DNA of 14,625 nt, from contig SLBE01000117.1 of the NCBI GenBank assembly GCA_007126465.1, positions 1-14,625 of the forward strand, given 5' to 3'. The DNA comes from Syntrophomonadaceae bacterium. GTDB lineage: Bacteria > Bacillota > Dethiobacteria > DTU022. The notes under the pieces were generated by a model. The model was not told the DNA's origin and searched no databases. It saw only the letters and a list, made by a program, of their open reading frames with translations. A program made the position numbers and the translations under genes. Position 1 is the stretch's first letter. Every line of letters begins with the position of its first letter. Shown here piece after piece: positions 8,656 through 14,625 of this stretch.

Positions 8656-10544
8656 GTTACACCTTTAGCGGATGTTCTATCAACAAAAGAAATAGCTTCC
8701 CGAAAGATTCCATCAGCGTCTAGATTACAGCAGGCCAGCATTTCAGACCTTGTGCCGTGTCCGACAAAGCAATCGCCAACCCCGAGACGTTTCAAGGGGT
8801 AGTTTAGCCCCTTCCTCTCGAATAACTCCATTACTGCGCTTCCGAAACCTCCGGCCAGTATATTTTCTTCTACGGTTATAACTTTTTCTGTTTTCTCCGC
8901 CCATTTCAATATTAGTTCTTCATCTAAAGGCTTCACAAAGCGGGCATTAATAACCGCGGTTTTATAGCCCTGCCAGAATAATTTTTCGGCGGCAGCAAGG
9001 GCTGCATTTACTGTAGTGCCTGCAGCTATTATTAAAAGGTTTTCACCGCTTTTAACAAGTTCTCCCCTGCCCCACTTTAAATTCGTATCTTCAGATACTT
9101 CCAGGCCCAAACCCTTATCGCGCGGGTAACGTATAGCCACCGGACCATCTTTATAGTTAATTGCTGCTTTCAACATGTCCTGCAGTTCGACTTCATTGGC
9201 CGGAGCCATTATTGACATGTTCGGCATACTGCGAAGATACGACAGGTCAAATAAACCCTGGTGCGTTTCTCCGTCTTCACCAACAATACCGGCCCGGTCG
9301 ACAGCAAATATTACAGGCAGTTTTTGCAAGCAGGTATCATGCAGGATTTGATCATACGCACGCTGCAGAAAAGTGCTGTAAACGGCAAATACGGGGCGCA
9401 TACCGCCCGCAGCAAGCGCAGTAGCCAGGGTGACCCCGTGCTGCTCGGCAATACCTACATCGTAGAAACGGTCAGGGTAAGTTTCTGAAAACTTTTTCAG
9501 GCCTGTTCCGGCTGTCATTGCTGCTGTCAGCGCTACAATATTTGAATGTTCATAAGCTAAACCCAGTAAAGCCTGTCCAAAAACATCTGTATAAGTAGGT
9601 GTTTTTTTATTCTTTTTAGGAAGCCCGTTATTTAAATCAAATGGACCGATACCGTGAAATATTTCCGGTGATTTTTCGGCATAATGGTATCCCTTGCCCT
9701 TTTCAGTTACAACATGAACAAAGACCGGTCCGCTCATTTTGTTGGCCTGTTTTAATATTGACCTCAAAGCAGAAATATTATGCCCGTCTACGGGACCGAA
9801 ATAAGTAAAACCAAGCTCTTCAAATATAATACCCGGCATGACCAGGTATTTTAAGCTGCTTTTTAAACGTTCTGTGCTGTTGATCAGTTTTTTACCAACA
9901 AGCGGTACTTTATTAACAAATGTCTCGAAATCTTTCTTCAGTCGGGAATATTTTGGGTCAGAGCGAATTCTGCTTAAGTACGAGGACATACTGCCCACAT
10001 TTGAGCTGATGGACATTTTGTTATCATTTAAGATAACCATTACGTTTGCCTTGATATGGCCGGCATGATTGAGGGCTTCAAACGCCATACCCCCGGTCAT
10101 TGCACCGTCACCGATTACAGCAACCACCTTATTGCCGTCACCTTTTAGATCGCGGGCAAGGGCCAGCCCCAGAGCAGCAGAAATCGAGGTGCTGCTGTGG
10201 CCGGTTAAGAAGGGATCGTGTTCACTTTCAGATGGCTTGGGAAAGCCGCATAACCCTGCCCGTCTACGTAGAGTGGGAAAGCGGTCCCACCGACCCGTCA
10301 ATAGCTTATGAGGATAACTCTGGTGGCCAACATCCCAGATTATTTTGTCTTCAGGACTGTTATAAATGCTGTGCAAGGCTACAGTTAATTCAACAACGCC
10401 GAGGCTTGCTGCAAGGTGTCCTCCGTTATCGGCAACCGTCTGAACCATATACTGCCTTACTTCTGAGCCAACCTGTTCCAGCTGCGCAACAGATAAATTC
10501 TTCAGGTCATCCGGCAGATTTAAAGTGGCAATTAGATCTGACAC
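8652..10544 (-). CDS. dxs: 1-deoxy-D-xylulose-5-phosphate synthase
   Basis: A full-length (630 residues) DXS, the first committed enzyme of the MEP isoprenoid pathway; it condenses pyruvate with glyceraldehyde-3-phosphate using thiamine diphosphate. Visible features are H43 in GGHLAASLGV, GHQSYPHK (73-80), the thiamine-diphosphate motif GDGAMTGG (145-152) with NDN at 173-175, YFGPVDGH (248-255), cofactor-activating E367 in DVGIAEQHG, and the transketolase stretch VDRAGIVGEDGETHQG (415-430). The C-terminal domain is intact. The start is GTG at 10544 with a GGAGTGAT site upstream. It begins 19 bases after the membrane-protein gene and overlaps tlyA by four bases, so these genes are very probably one operon that starts at or before the noncoding RNA. 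Confidence 0.98.
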   Translation of the reverse strand: MSDLIATLNLPDDLKNLSVAQLEQVGSEVRQYMVQTVADNGGHLAASLGVVELTVALHSIYNSPEDKIIWDVGHQSYPHKLLTGRWDRFPTLRRRAGLCGFPKPSESEHDPFLTGHSSTSISAALGLALARDLKGDGNKVVAVIGDGAMTGGMAFEALNHAGHIKANVMVILNDNKMSISSNVGSMSSYLSRIRSDPKYSRLKKDFETFVNKVPLVGKKLINSTERLKSSLKYLVMPGIIFEELGFTYFGPVDGHNISALRSILKQANKMSGPVFVHVVTEKGKGYHYAEKSPEIFHGIGPFDLNNGLPKKNKKTPTYTDVFGQALLGLAYEHSNIVALTAAMTAGTGLKKFSETYPDRFYDVGIAEQHGVTLATALAAGGMRPVFAVYSTFLQRAYDQILHDTCLQKLPVIFAVDRAGIVGEDGETHQGLFDLSYLRSMPNMSIMAPANEVELQDMLKAAINYKDGPVAIRYPRDKGLGLEVSEDTNLKWGRGELVKSGENLLIIAAGTTVNAALAAAEKLFWQGYKTAVINARFVKPLDEELILKWAEKTEKVITVEENILAGGFGSAVMELFERKGLNYPLKRLGVGDCFVGHGTRSEMLACCNLDADGIFREAISFVDRTSAKGVT

Positions 10545-10563
10545 AAAATATCACTCCAGGTTC

Positions 10564-11136
10564 TTACCGTACTTTTCTGAACCAGTTTATTGGCTGTTCA
10601 ATTCTGGTTAAGATAGATCCTACCATTAACATCACATCAGTTGAGTAATTGATTGCTACAATTTTCCCCCAGGCCTTTCCACCTACGGTCAAAGCTGCAA
10701 CAAGGGCAGTAAGCAGGATACCTACGTAAAATTCCGCCTGGTCCATTGGTATAGTAATCATAATCCGGTAAACCAGGATTGCCGCCAGGGTTCCGCTGAC
10801 CACACCACTGATATCCCCGGCCACATCATTGCAAAAATTAGCAACCTGTTCTGCGTGCTTGACCAGGTATACACCTTTTTTTGCCCCTACTACTTTTCGG
10901 GCTGCTTTGGCATTTAGCGGACCAATTTTAGCTGCCGCTGCTGCGGTGCCGATCAGATCAAATATCACGCCAAGAGCAACCACTGTCAGCAGGATCATAA
11001 AAGCAGCTGCGAGCGATTGAATTTCAGTTAAGAAATACTGGGTCACAAACCCAAAGGCAATCGCCAGGAAAAATGTATAAATTGATATCTTTATTACCCA
11101 TATAACTCGCTGGCGATTCTTATTTTTACCGGCCAA
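10564..11136 (-). CDS. oapA: Small multi-pass membrane protein, probable OLE-associated protein OapA
   Basis: A basic membrane protein of 190 residues from the TTG at 11136 (197 from a TTG at 11157). Counting from 11157, hydrophobic segments lie at about 18-40, 48-72, 112-133 and 142-160, giving roughly four membrane passes, with a polar Lys/Arg-rich stretch at 77-105 (KAARKVVGAKKG) that could contact RNA. The HAEQVANFCNDVAGDISGVVSG segment (split by residue 110) resembles a family I remember as DUF21/CorB-like, to which OapA belongs. OapA forms a membrane complex with OLE RNA. The setting fits: directly after a large structured RNA and 19 bases before dxs. I prefer the TTG at 11136 because AAAGGTGA lies seven bases before it, whereas 11157 has no SD and abuts the closing stem of the RNA. 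Identity rests on size, topology and synteny. Confidence 0.82.
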   Translation of the reverse strand: MAGKNKNRQRVIWVIKISIYTFFLAIAFGFVTQYFLTEIQSLAAAFMILLTVVALGVIFDLIGTAAAAAKIGPLNAKAARKVVGAKKGVYLVKHAEQVANFCNDVAGDISGVVSGTLAAILVYRIMITIPMDQAEFYVGILLTALVAALTVGGKAWGKIVAINYSTDVMLMVGSILTRIEQPINWFRKVR

Positions 11137-11159
11137 ACCGTCATCACCTTTACACAAAG

Positions 11160-11724
11160 AAACATAAGTGGTAATAAACCAGGTAAACTTTGCGGCTTAG
11201 GTCCAGCAGGATTTCCCGGGCAGTCACCTGTCGTTGCCGACCAGGCAGTTCCCTTTTAAGACTACCCCCGCTGTGTTACCATCAGCGGAGCTGGATTACC
11301 ACTTAGCTCACACTTTAATCCCTGGTTTATTTCTCTTTCGAGAGCAGTCTAGAAGATTTCCTCCCTGGTGCCTGGTCTCCCCTAGCCTCTTTTGCAATGT
11401 GGGTTTAAGGAGTAAACTCCATCTACCCACACCACTCAAGGCAGGCTACACTGCACACAGCTTTGACCGCATGCAGGTTCATTCCCAAGCAGTAACAGTT
11501 TGTAGCTAACAAACTTACTACCGACATTGGGTCTCCACGAAGGTAGGGTCAACGCCTACATGCCATTGTAGATCGCCCCATCCTTCTTAACTCCCAGCAG
11601 CAACTCCCGACTGGGCGTCGGCAGCCGCCACCAGGAACTTCATCGATGTGCCCGTAACGGATTTTTAGGCCCGTTTTCGGAGAGGGGCACCAACTAGAAT
11701 ACTGCACCACTTATGTTTATGTGC
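11160..11724 (-). ncRNA. ole: Large structured noncoding RNA, probable OLE RNA
   Basis: About 565 bases with no credible ORF and dense hairpins on the minus strand. Bases 11706-11718 and 11160-11172 form a perfect 13-bp pairing that joins the two ends. Internal helices include 11648-11653 with 11685-11690 (6 bp), 11556-11560 with 11567-11571 (5 bp), 11497-11503 with 11509-11515 (7 bp, extendable), 11398-11404 with 11425-11431 (7 bp), 11268-11273 with 11283-11288 (6 bp), and two GNRA-capped hairpins: GCAA at 11227-11245 and GAAA at 11332-11343. The size, the membrane-protein gene immediately downstream and the ispA/dxs neighbourhood match OLE RNA, a membrane-bound RNA that works with OapA; loss in an alkaliphilic Bacillus impairs growth in cold, alcohol and elevated magnesium. 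The 5' end is placed from the promoter and the 3' end from the closing stem. Motifs diagnostic of RNase P RNA and tmRNA were not seen. Confidence 0.85.
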
Positions 11725-11729
11725 ACGAT

Positions 11730-11758
11730 ATTATAGCATAAACAGGCTTTTTCCTCAA
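11730..11758 (-). promoter_or_regulatory. Sigma-A promoter of the OLE-like RNA
   Basis: On the minus strand TTGAGG (11753-11758) and a perfect TATAAT (11730-11735) are separated by exactly 17 bases, and a TGC precedes the -10 (extended -10). Transcription would start near 11722-11726, just outside the closing stem of the RNA. It lies between the folD stop (11784) and the RNA, so the RNA, oapA and dxs can be made independently of folD. Confidence 0.8.
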
Positions 11759-11783
11759 CAACATCTATGGGTTAAATGTACTG

Positions 11784-12722
11784 TTACTCTATGCCATAGT
11801 GCAATTTGCAAGCTTTCAGGGCATTTTTCATCAACATCCGGTTGGTTACCGAACCGACACCCTTGGGAACAGGGGTAATTGCCCTGGTTTTATCTTTTAC
11901 AGCGTCGAATGAAACATCGCCAACAGTTTTGGTTTTCTGCTTGCCTTTATCATTAAGGACTGGTTCGCCTTTTTCATCATAAACCTTGACCCTGTTAATA
12001 CCAACGTCAACAACAATTGCACCTTCTTTAACATGCTCCGGACCAATTAAGTCGGCTTTTCCGGCGGCAACAATCAGTATATCAGCGCCGGTTGTGTGTT
12101 TTTCAAGGTTGCCTTTCATGCTGGTGAAAACATGAACAACCGATGTTGTGGCATTACGGTTTAGAGCCAGCAGCGCCGTAGGCTTGCCGACTGTGTTTGA
12201 GTGTCCGACCACAACTATTTCTGCCCCTTCGAAGAAATCCTTTGGATCAACTTTTTCTTCATCGCGGGCATAGCGTTCGAGAATTTCTATACATGCAGCC
12301 GGGGTGGCAGGTGGAAATGTTGCCTCACCCAGGGTCAGCTGTCCCATGTTAAAAGGATGAAAGCAATCAATATCTTTGCCAACATCAATAGTATTTATAA
12401 CTGCGTAATCTGAAATATGTTCCGGGAAAGGCCTCAGCGGCAGGATACCGCTGACTTCCTTATCATTGTTGAGTTCTTCAACAGCTTCTTTTACCTGCTC
12501 TTCAGTCGCATCGGCAGGCAGTGTTTTGTTGACATAATTAAAGCCTGCCTCTTCACAGAATTTTTCCACCTGTCCACGGTACATCTTAGAGCCAAAATCA
12601 TCTCCGACCAGGAGAGTCGCAATACCGGGAGTAATCCCCTTATCTCTGAGTGCTTTGGTCTCGCTCTGGATTTCCCCCATTATTTCTTCACCAATTGCCA
12701 CACAATCAATAACCTTTGTCAT
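11784..12722 (-). CDS. folD: FolD-family methylene-tetrahydrofolate dehydrogenase, probably lacking cyclohydrolase activity
   Basis: A 312-residue FolD homologue, longer than the usual ~285. FolD normally oxidises methylene-THF to methenyl-THF and hydrolyses it to formyl-THF. The fold is recognisable: LLVGDDFGSKMY (37-48), KDIDCFHP (116-123), VVGHSNTVGKP (171-181) and TPVPKGVGSVT (283-293). Key positions differ. Y48 is kept, but the catalytic lysine four residues on is V52; the usual VQLPLP with its glutamine is PLRPFP (95-100); PCTP is PATP (138-141); and GRS of the nucleotide site is GHS (173-175). Lysine and glutamine at these sites are needed for cyclohydrolase in bifunctional enzymes, so I infer a dehydrogenase only, with FchA doing the hydrolysis. 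The His for Arg may mean NAD rather than NADP, which is less certain. The ATG at 12722 has an AAAGGGG site. It has its own promoter and sits between fchA and the RNA. Confidence 0.9.
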   Translation of the reverse strand: MTKVIDCVAIGEEIMGEIQSETKALRDKGITPGIATLLVGDDFGSKMYRGQVEKFCEEAGFNYVNKTLPADATEEQVKEAVEELNNDKEVSGILPLRPFPEHISDYAVINTIDVGKDIDCFHPFNMGQLTLGEATFPPATPAACIEILERYARDEEKVDPKDFFEGAEIVVVGHSNTVGKPTALLALNRNATTSVVHVFTSMKGNLEKHTTGADILIVAAGKADLIGPEHVKEGAIVVDVGINRVKVYDEKGEPVLNDKGKQKTKTVGDVSFDAVKDKTRAITPVPKGVGSVTNRMLMKNALKACKLHYGIE

Positions 12723-12784
12723 TATACCAATTCCCCTTTCCGTTACTTTATAATATTGCCTTATTTAGGCTTTTTGAGCCCCAA

Positions 12785-12813
12785 ATTATAACAAACATTA
12801 AATACTGTATCCA
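12785..12813 (-). promoter_or_regulatory. Probable sigma-A promoter of folD
   Basis: In the 113-base gap between fchA and folD the minus strand holds TGGATA (12808-12813), a 17-base spacer, and a perfect TATAAT (12785-12790) preceded by TGT, an extended -10. Transcription would begin near 12778, about 55 bases before the folD ATG. The leader contains two overlapping short hairpins (a GGCT/AGCC stem and a GCCT/AGGC stem), too small to call as an attenuator. Confidence 0.6.
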
Positions 12814-12835
12814 TTTAAGGGCCTTGCTGCATCGA

Positions 12836-13465
12836 TTACTTGAACTTGTCTACAACATTTTTCAGAGTTTCATCGGCAATTTTGCTGCCTTCTTCTACCA
12901 GGTGATCCATTTCTGCTACAGTTTCTTTGATGAATTGTTCGTCTTTAATTGCTCCCAGGTTGATCAGGACATTTAACTGACCGCTAACCAGGGCTGCTTT
13001 CAGGAAAGCTACCCCACAGCCGACATCTGAGATGGCCAGCTTGGTTCCAATCTGCCCCATCCTTTGATGAATCTTGATGCCGGCATAAGATTTGCGCATA
13101 ATCTCCATGGGTACTGAGCAGGCCTCTTTTGAGCAATCTTCGAGCACTTTGGCTTTATGCGCTGCTTCTTCGGCAGTATCCTTGGGCAGGCCGTAAGCTT
13201 TGGAGAGGGGTTCAAATACTTCGGCATCTTTATCTACCAGTATTTTCAACTCTTCAATAATCTTGTAGCCCTGGTCCAGCAGCTCTTTTACTTCATCTTC
13301 CACATCGGCAAATTTCTTTTTGCCAACTGTAAGATTGCCAACCATGTTTGATAGAGCCATTCCTATCGCGCCACCCATTGCCGCTGCACCGCCGCCACCG
13401 GGTACCGGTGCCTTTGATGCCAGGACATCAAGAAAATAGCTGCAGCTTTTGTCTGCCATTGTCAT
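12836..13465 (-). CDS. fchA: Methenyl-tetrahydrofolate cyclohydrolase, FTCD-C (cyclodeaminase) family
   Basis: A 209-residue all-helical protein of the formiminotransferase-cyclodeaminase C-terminal family. In acetogens and purine fermenters the stand-alone form (FchA) interconverts methenyl-THF and 10-formyl-THF in the methyl branch of the Wood-Ljungdahl pathway; other members release ammonia from formimino-THF. The family's N-terminal SKAPVPGGGGAAAMGGAIG is at 17-35, followed by the DKDAEVF helix (78-84) and ISDVGCGVAFLKAAL (145-159) with NLGAIKD (169-175). The ATG at 13465 lies nine bases after a perfect AGGAGG; an upstream in-frame TTG at 13474 overlaps the end of that site and is unlikely. 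The adjacent folD suggests the cyclohydrolase role over histidine degradation, since no hut genes are seen. Confidence 0.88.
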   Translation of the reverse strand: MTMADKSCSYFLDVLASKAPVPGGGGAAAMGGAIGMALSNMVGNLTVGKKKFADVEDEVKELLDQGYKIIEELKILVDKDAEVFEPLSKAYGLPKDTAEEAAHKAKVLEDCSKEACSVPMEIMRKSYAGIKIHQRMGQIGTKLAISDVGCGVAFLKAALVSGQLNVLINLGAIKDEQFIKETVAEMDHLVEEGSKIADETLKNVVDKFK

Positions 13466-13537
13466 AAATATCAACCTCCTAATGAATTAAAGTTAAAACT
13501 GTTTGGTTTTTTAATAATTAACCACCAGTTCTGGATC

Positions 13538-14422
13538 CTAGCTCTTTCGTTCAATTATTTTTCTTGCGATCCCTTCCAATATTTCAGTATCATATTTAAG
13601 CTCTTTTACTGCTATTATAGATTTTTCATAAAGTTCTATAGCTTTTTCTCTTGCCTTTACCGTACCGAGTAAAGCCGGATAAGTGGCTTTTGCCTTTTCC
13701 AGGTCGGCGCCGGTCGGCTTACCAAGTTCTTCAGTAGTTCCCTCACAATCAAGTAAATCATCGATAATCTGAAATGCTGTGCCGATATTATCGGCATAGA
13801 TCTTAAGTTTTCCCAGTTCTGATTCAGCTGCACCTGCCGCAATACCTCCACAGATTACAGACGCTCTCAGCAGCGCACCGGTCTTTAATTCAGAGATCCT
13901 TTCAACTTCTTGAACTGTTAAATCTTTACCTTCGGCTTCCAGATCCAGCACCTGGCCGCCAATCATCCCGTTCATCCCTGCTGCTTCGCTTAACTGGGTG
14001 GCAATTTCTGCCGCCTTCGTTGCATTACCTTCCATCTGGCCATAACATGCGACAGTTGCAAAGGCCAGGGTTAACAGGGCATCTCCGGCCAGGATTGCCA
14101 TTGCATCTCCGTAAACACAGTGACAGGTTGGCACTCCCCTTCTCAGGTTGCTGTCATCCATTGCAGGCAGGTCATCATGGATCAGCGAATAGGTATGGAT
14201 ATATTCCAGGGCACAGGCTAGATTAACTATACTGTCATCAATTTCACTAATTGTCTCGGCTGCAGCTATTGTCAATATTGGTCTCAGCCTCTTTCCACCT
14301 GCTTCCAGGCTGTAACGCATTGCATCAGAAAGTGACGAAGGTGCCTGATCAGGTAGTTGTTTTAAGAGGGCAGCATTGATTATCCCCCTTTTTTCCTGCA
14401 GGTATTGATCAATATTGACCAT
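13538..14422 (-). CDS. ispA: Geranylgeranyl/farnesyl diphosphate synthase (polyprenyl synthetase)
   Basis: A 294-residue trans-prenyltransferase that adds isopentenyl diphosphate units to allylic diphosphates, feeding undecaprenyl, quinone and other isoprenoid synthesis. The first aspartate-rich motif is HDDLPAMDDSNLRRG (82-96), in the DDx4D form typical of bacterial short-chain synthases. The second is IIDDLLD (219-225). Substrate-binding GGKRLRP is at 42-48, and GGQVLDLE is at 155-162. Y78, five residues before the first motif, fits an IspA-type farnesyl diphosphate product, though chain length cannot be fixed from sequence. The ATG at 14422 shares its A with the upstream xseB stop (TAATG), indicating translational coupling. 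It is normally followed by dxs; here fchA, folD, the structured RNA and oapA intervene. Confidence 0.95.
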   Translation of the reverse strand: MVNIDQYLQEKRGIINAALLKQLPDQAPSSLSDAMRYSLEAGGKRLRPILTIAAAETISEIDDSIVNLACALEYIHTYSLIHDDLPAMDDSNLRRGVPTCHCVYGDAMAILAGDALLTLAFATVACYGQMEGNATKAAEIATQLSEAAGMNGMIGGQVLDLEAEGKDLTVQEVERISELKTGALLRASVICGGIAAGAAESELGKLKIYADNIGTAFQIIDDLLDCEGTTEELGKPTGADLEKAKATYPALLGTVKAREKAIELYEKSIIAVKELKYDTEILEGIARKIIERKS

Positions 14423-14625
14423 TAAGTGCTTTCACTCCCGTCATCATCCTGTGCATTGTTTCCTGTTTCACAATCAATCTCCTGTAAAGTTTGCTGTTCT
14501 TCCTTTAACAGGTATTCAACCTTGTATTCTATTTCTGCCAGCTTTTCCCGACAATATCTTGACAGGGCTACCCCTTCCTGGAAAGAAGCAAGAGATTCTT
14601 CCAGGGGAATATCGGTATCTTCAAG
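14422..14625 (-). CDS. xseB: Exodeoxyribonuclease VII small subunit (partial)
   Basis: The C-terminal 67 codons of an ORF entering from the right edge. Its start lies outside the window. The translation begins LEDTDIPLEESLASFQEGVAL (split: LEDTDIPLEE, then SLASFQEGVAL), which is the conserved core of XseB, the small helical subunit that binds the XseA nuclease to form exonuclease VII. The tail is unusually acidic and probably disordered (QDDDGSEST). The stop overlaps the ispA ATG by one base. The xseB-ispA pair is a standard Bacillota arrangement, with xseA expected just outside the window. Confidence 0.9.
   Translation of the reverse strand, partial: LEDTDIPLEESLASFQEGVALSRYCREKLAEIEYKVEYLLKEEQQTLQEIDCETGNNAQDDDGSEST

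Noticed and set aside
10100..10648. Plus-strand ORF of 182 codons antisense to dxs and the end of oapA
   Set aside because: It lies entirely opposite well-conserved coding sequence and has no SD or recognisable domain.
11234..11509. Plus-strand ORF of 91 codons inside the structured RNA region
   Set aside because: No ribosome binding site, low-complexity translation without recognisable motifs, and it overlaps several predicted helices; better explained as a chance frame in a GC-richer RNA gene.
11160..11724. RNase P RNA, tmRNA or a group II intron as the identity of the structured RNA
   Set aside because: The RNase P core motifs, the tmRNA tRNA-like ends with coding tag, and an intron domain V or reverse transcriptase were not seen; synteny with the membrane protein and dxs favours OLE.
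12417..12791. Plus-strand ORF of 124 codons antisense to folD
   Set aside because: Shadow of folD; it also crosses the folD promoter region on the other strand.
13466..13537. Possible terminator hairpin between ispA and fchA
   Set aside because: The only pairing (AACTG/CAGTT plus GGTT/AACC) is A/T-rich, interrupted, and not followed by a clean T run, so it would be weak.

Overview
The window reads as chromosomal DNA of an anaerobic Bacillota (Clostridia-type) bacterium. This rests on gene order, strong Shine-Dalgarno (SD) sites, frequent TTG and GTG starts, moderate-to-low GC, and a separate methenyl-tetrahydrofolate cyclohydrolase next to a FolD, as in acetogens and syntrophs. All supported genes lie on the minus strand and read from right to left. 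No phage, insertion sequence, CRISPR, tRNA or rRNA is visible.

In transcription order: the end of xseB (14625-14422), ispA, fchA, a divergent folD, a large structured noncoding RNA (about 11724-11160) with its own promoter, a small membrane-protein gene, dxs, tlyA, nadK, recN, a CBS-PAS-PAS sigma-54 activator, a NUDIX hydrolase, xerD, and a DHH/CBS protein running off the left edge. The backbone xseB-ispA-dxs-tlyA-nadK-recN is the classic Bacillota cluster. Three things differ from the usual layout: two one-carbon genes plus the RNA/membrane-protein pair sit between ispA and dxs, argR is missing between nadK and recN, and spoIVB-spo0A do not follow recN.

The main result is the 11160-11724 region. 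It has no credible ORF, many stable hairpins and a perfect 13-bp pairing that joins its two ends. It is preceded by a near-ideal sigma-A promoter. The gene that follows encodes a small multi-pass membrane protein, and dxs comes next. This is the arrangement of OLE RNA (Ornate Large Extremophilic RNA) and its partner OapA, a membrane ribonucleoprotein system linked in Halalkalibacterium (Bacillus) halodurans to tolerance of cold, short alcohols and magnesium. The identification rests on synteny and structure, because no covariance search could be run.

A second result concerns FolD. It appears to lack the lysine and glutamine needed for cyclohydrolase activity, while FchA, an independent cyclohydrolase, is encoded just upstream. 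The pair probably divides the two steps of the methyl branch of one-carbon metabolism. IspA and Dxs make isoprenoid precursors; TlyA, NadK, RecN and XerD are housekeeping functions.
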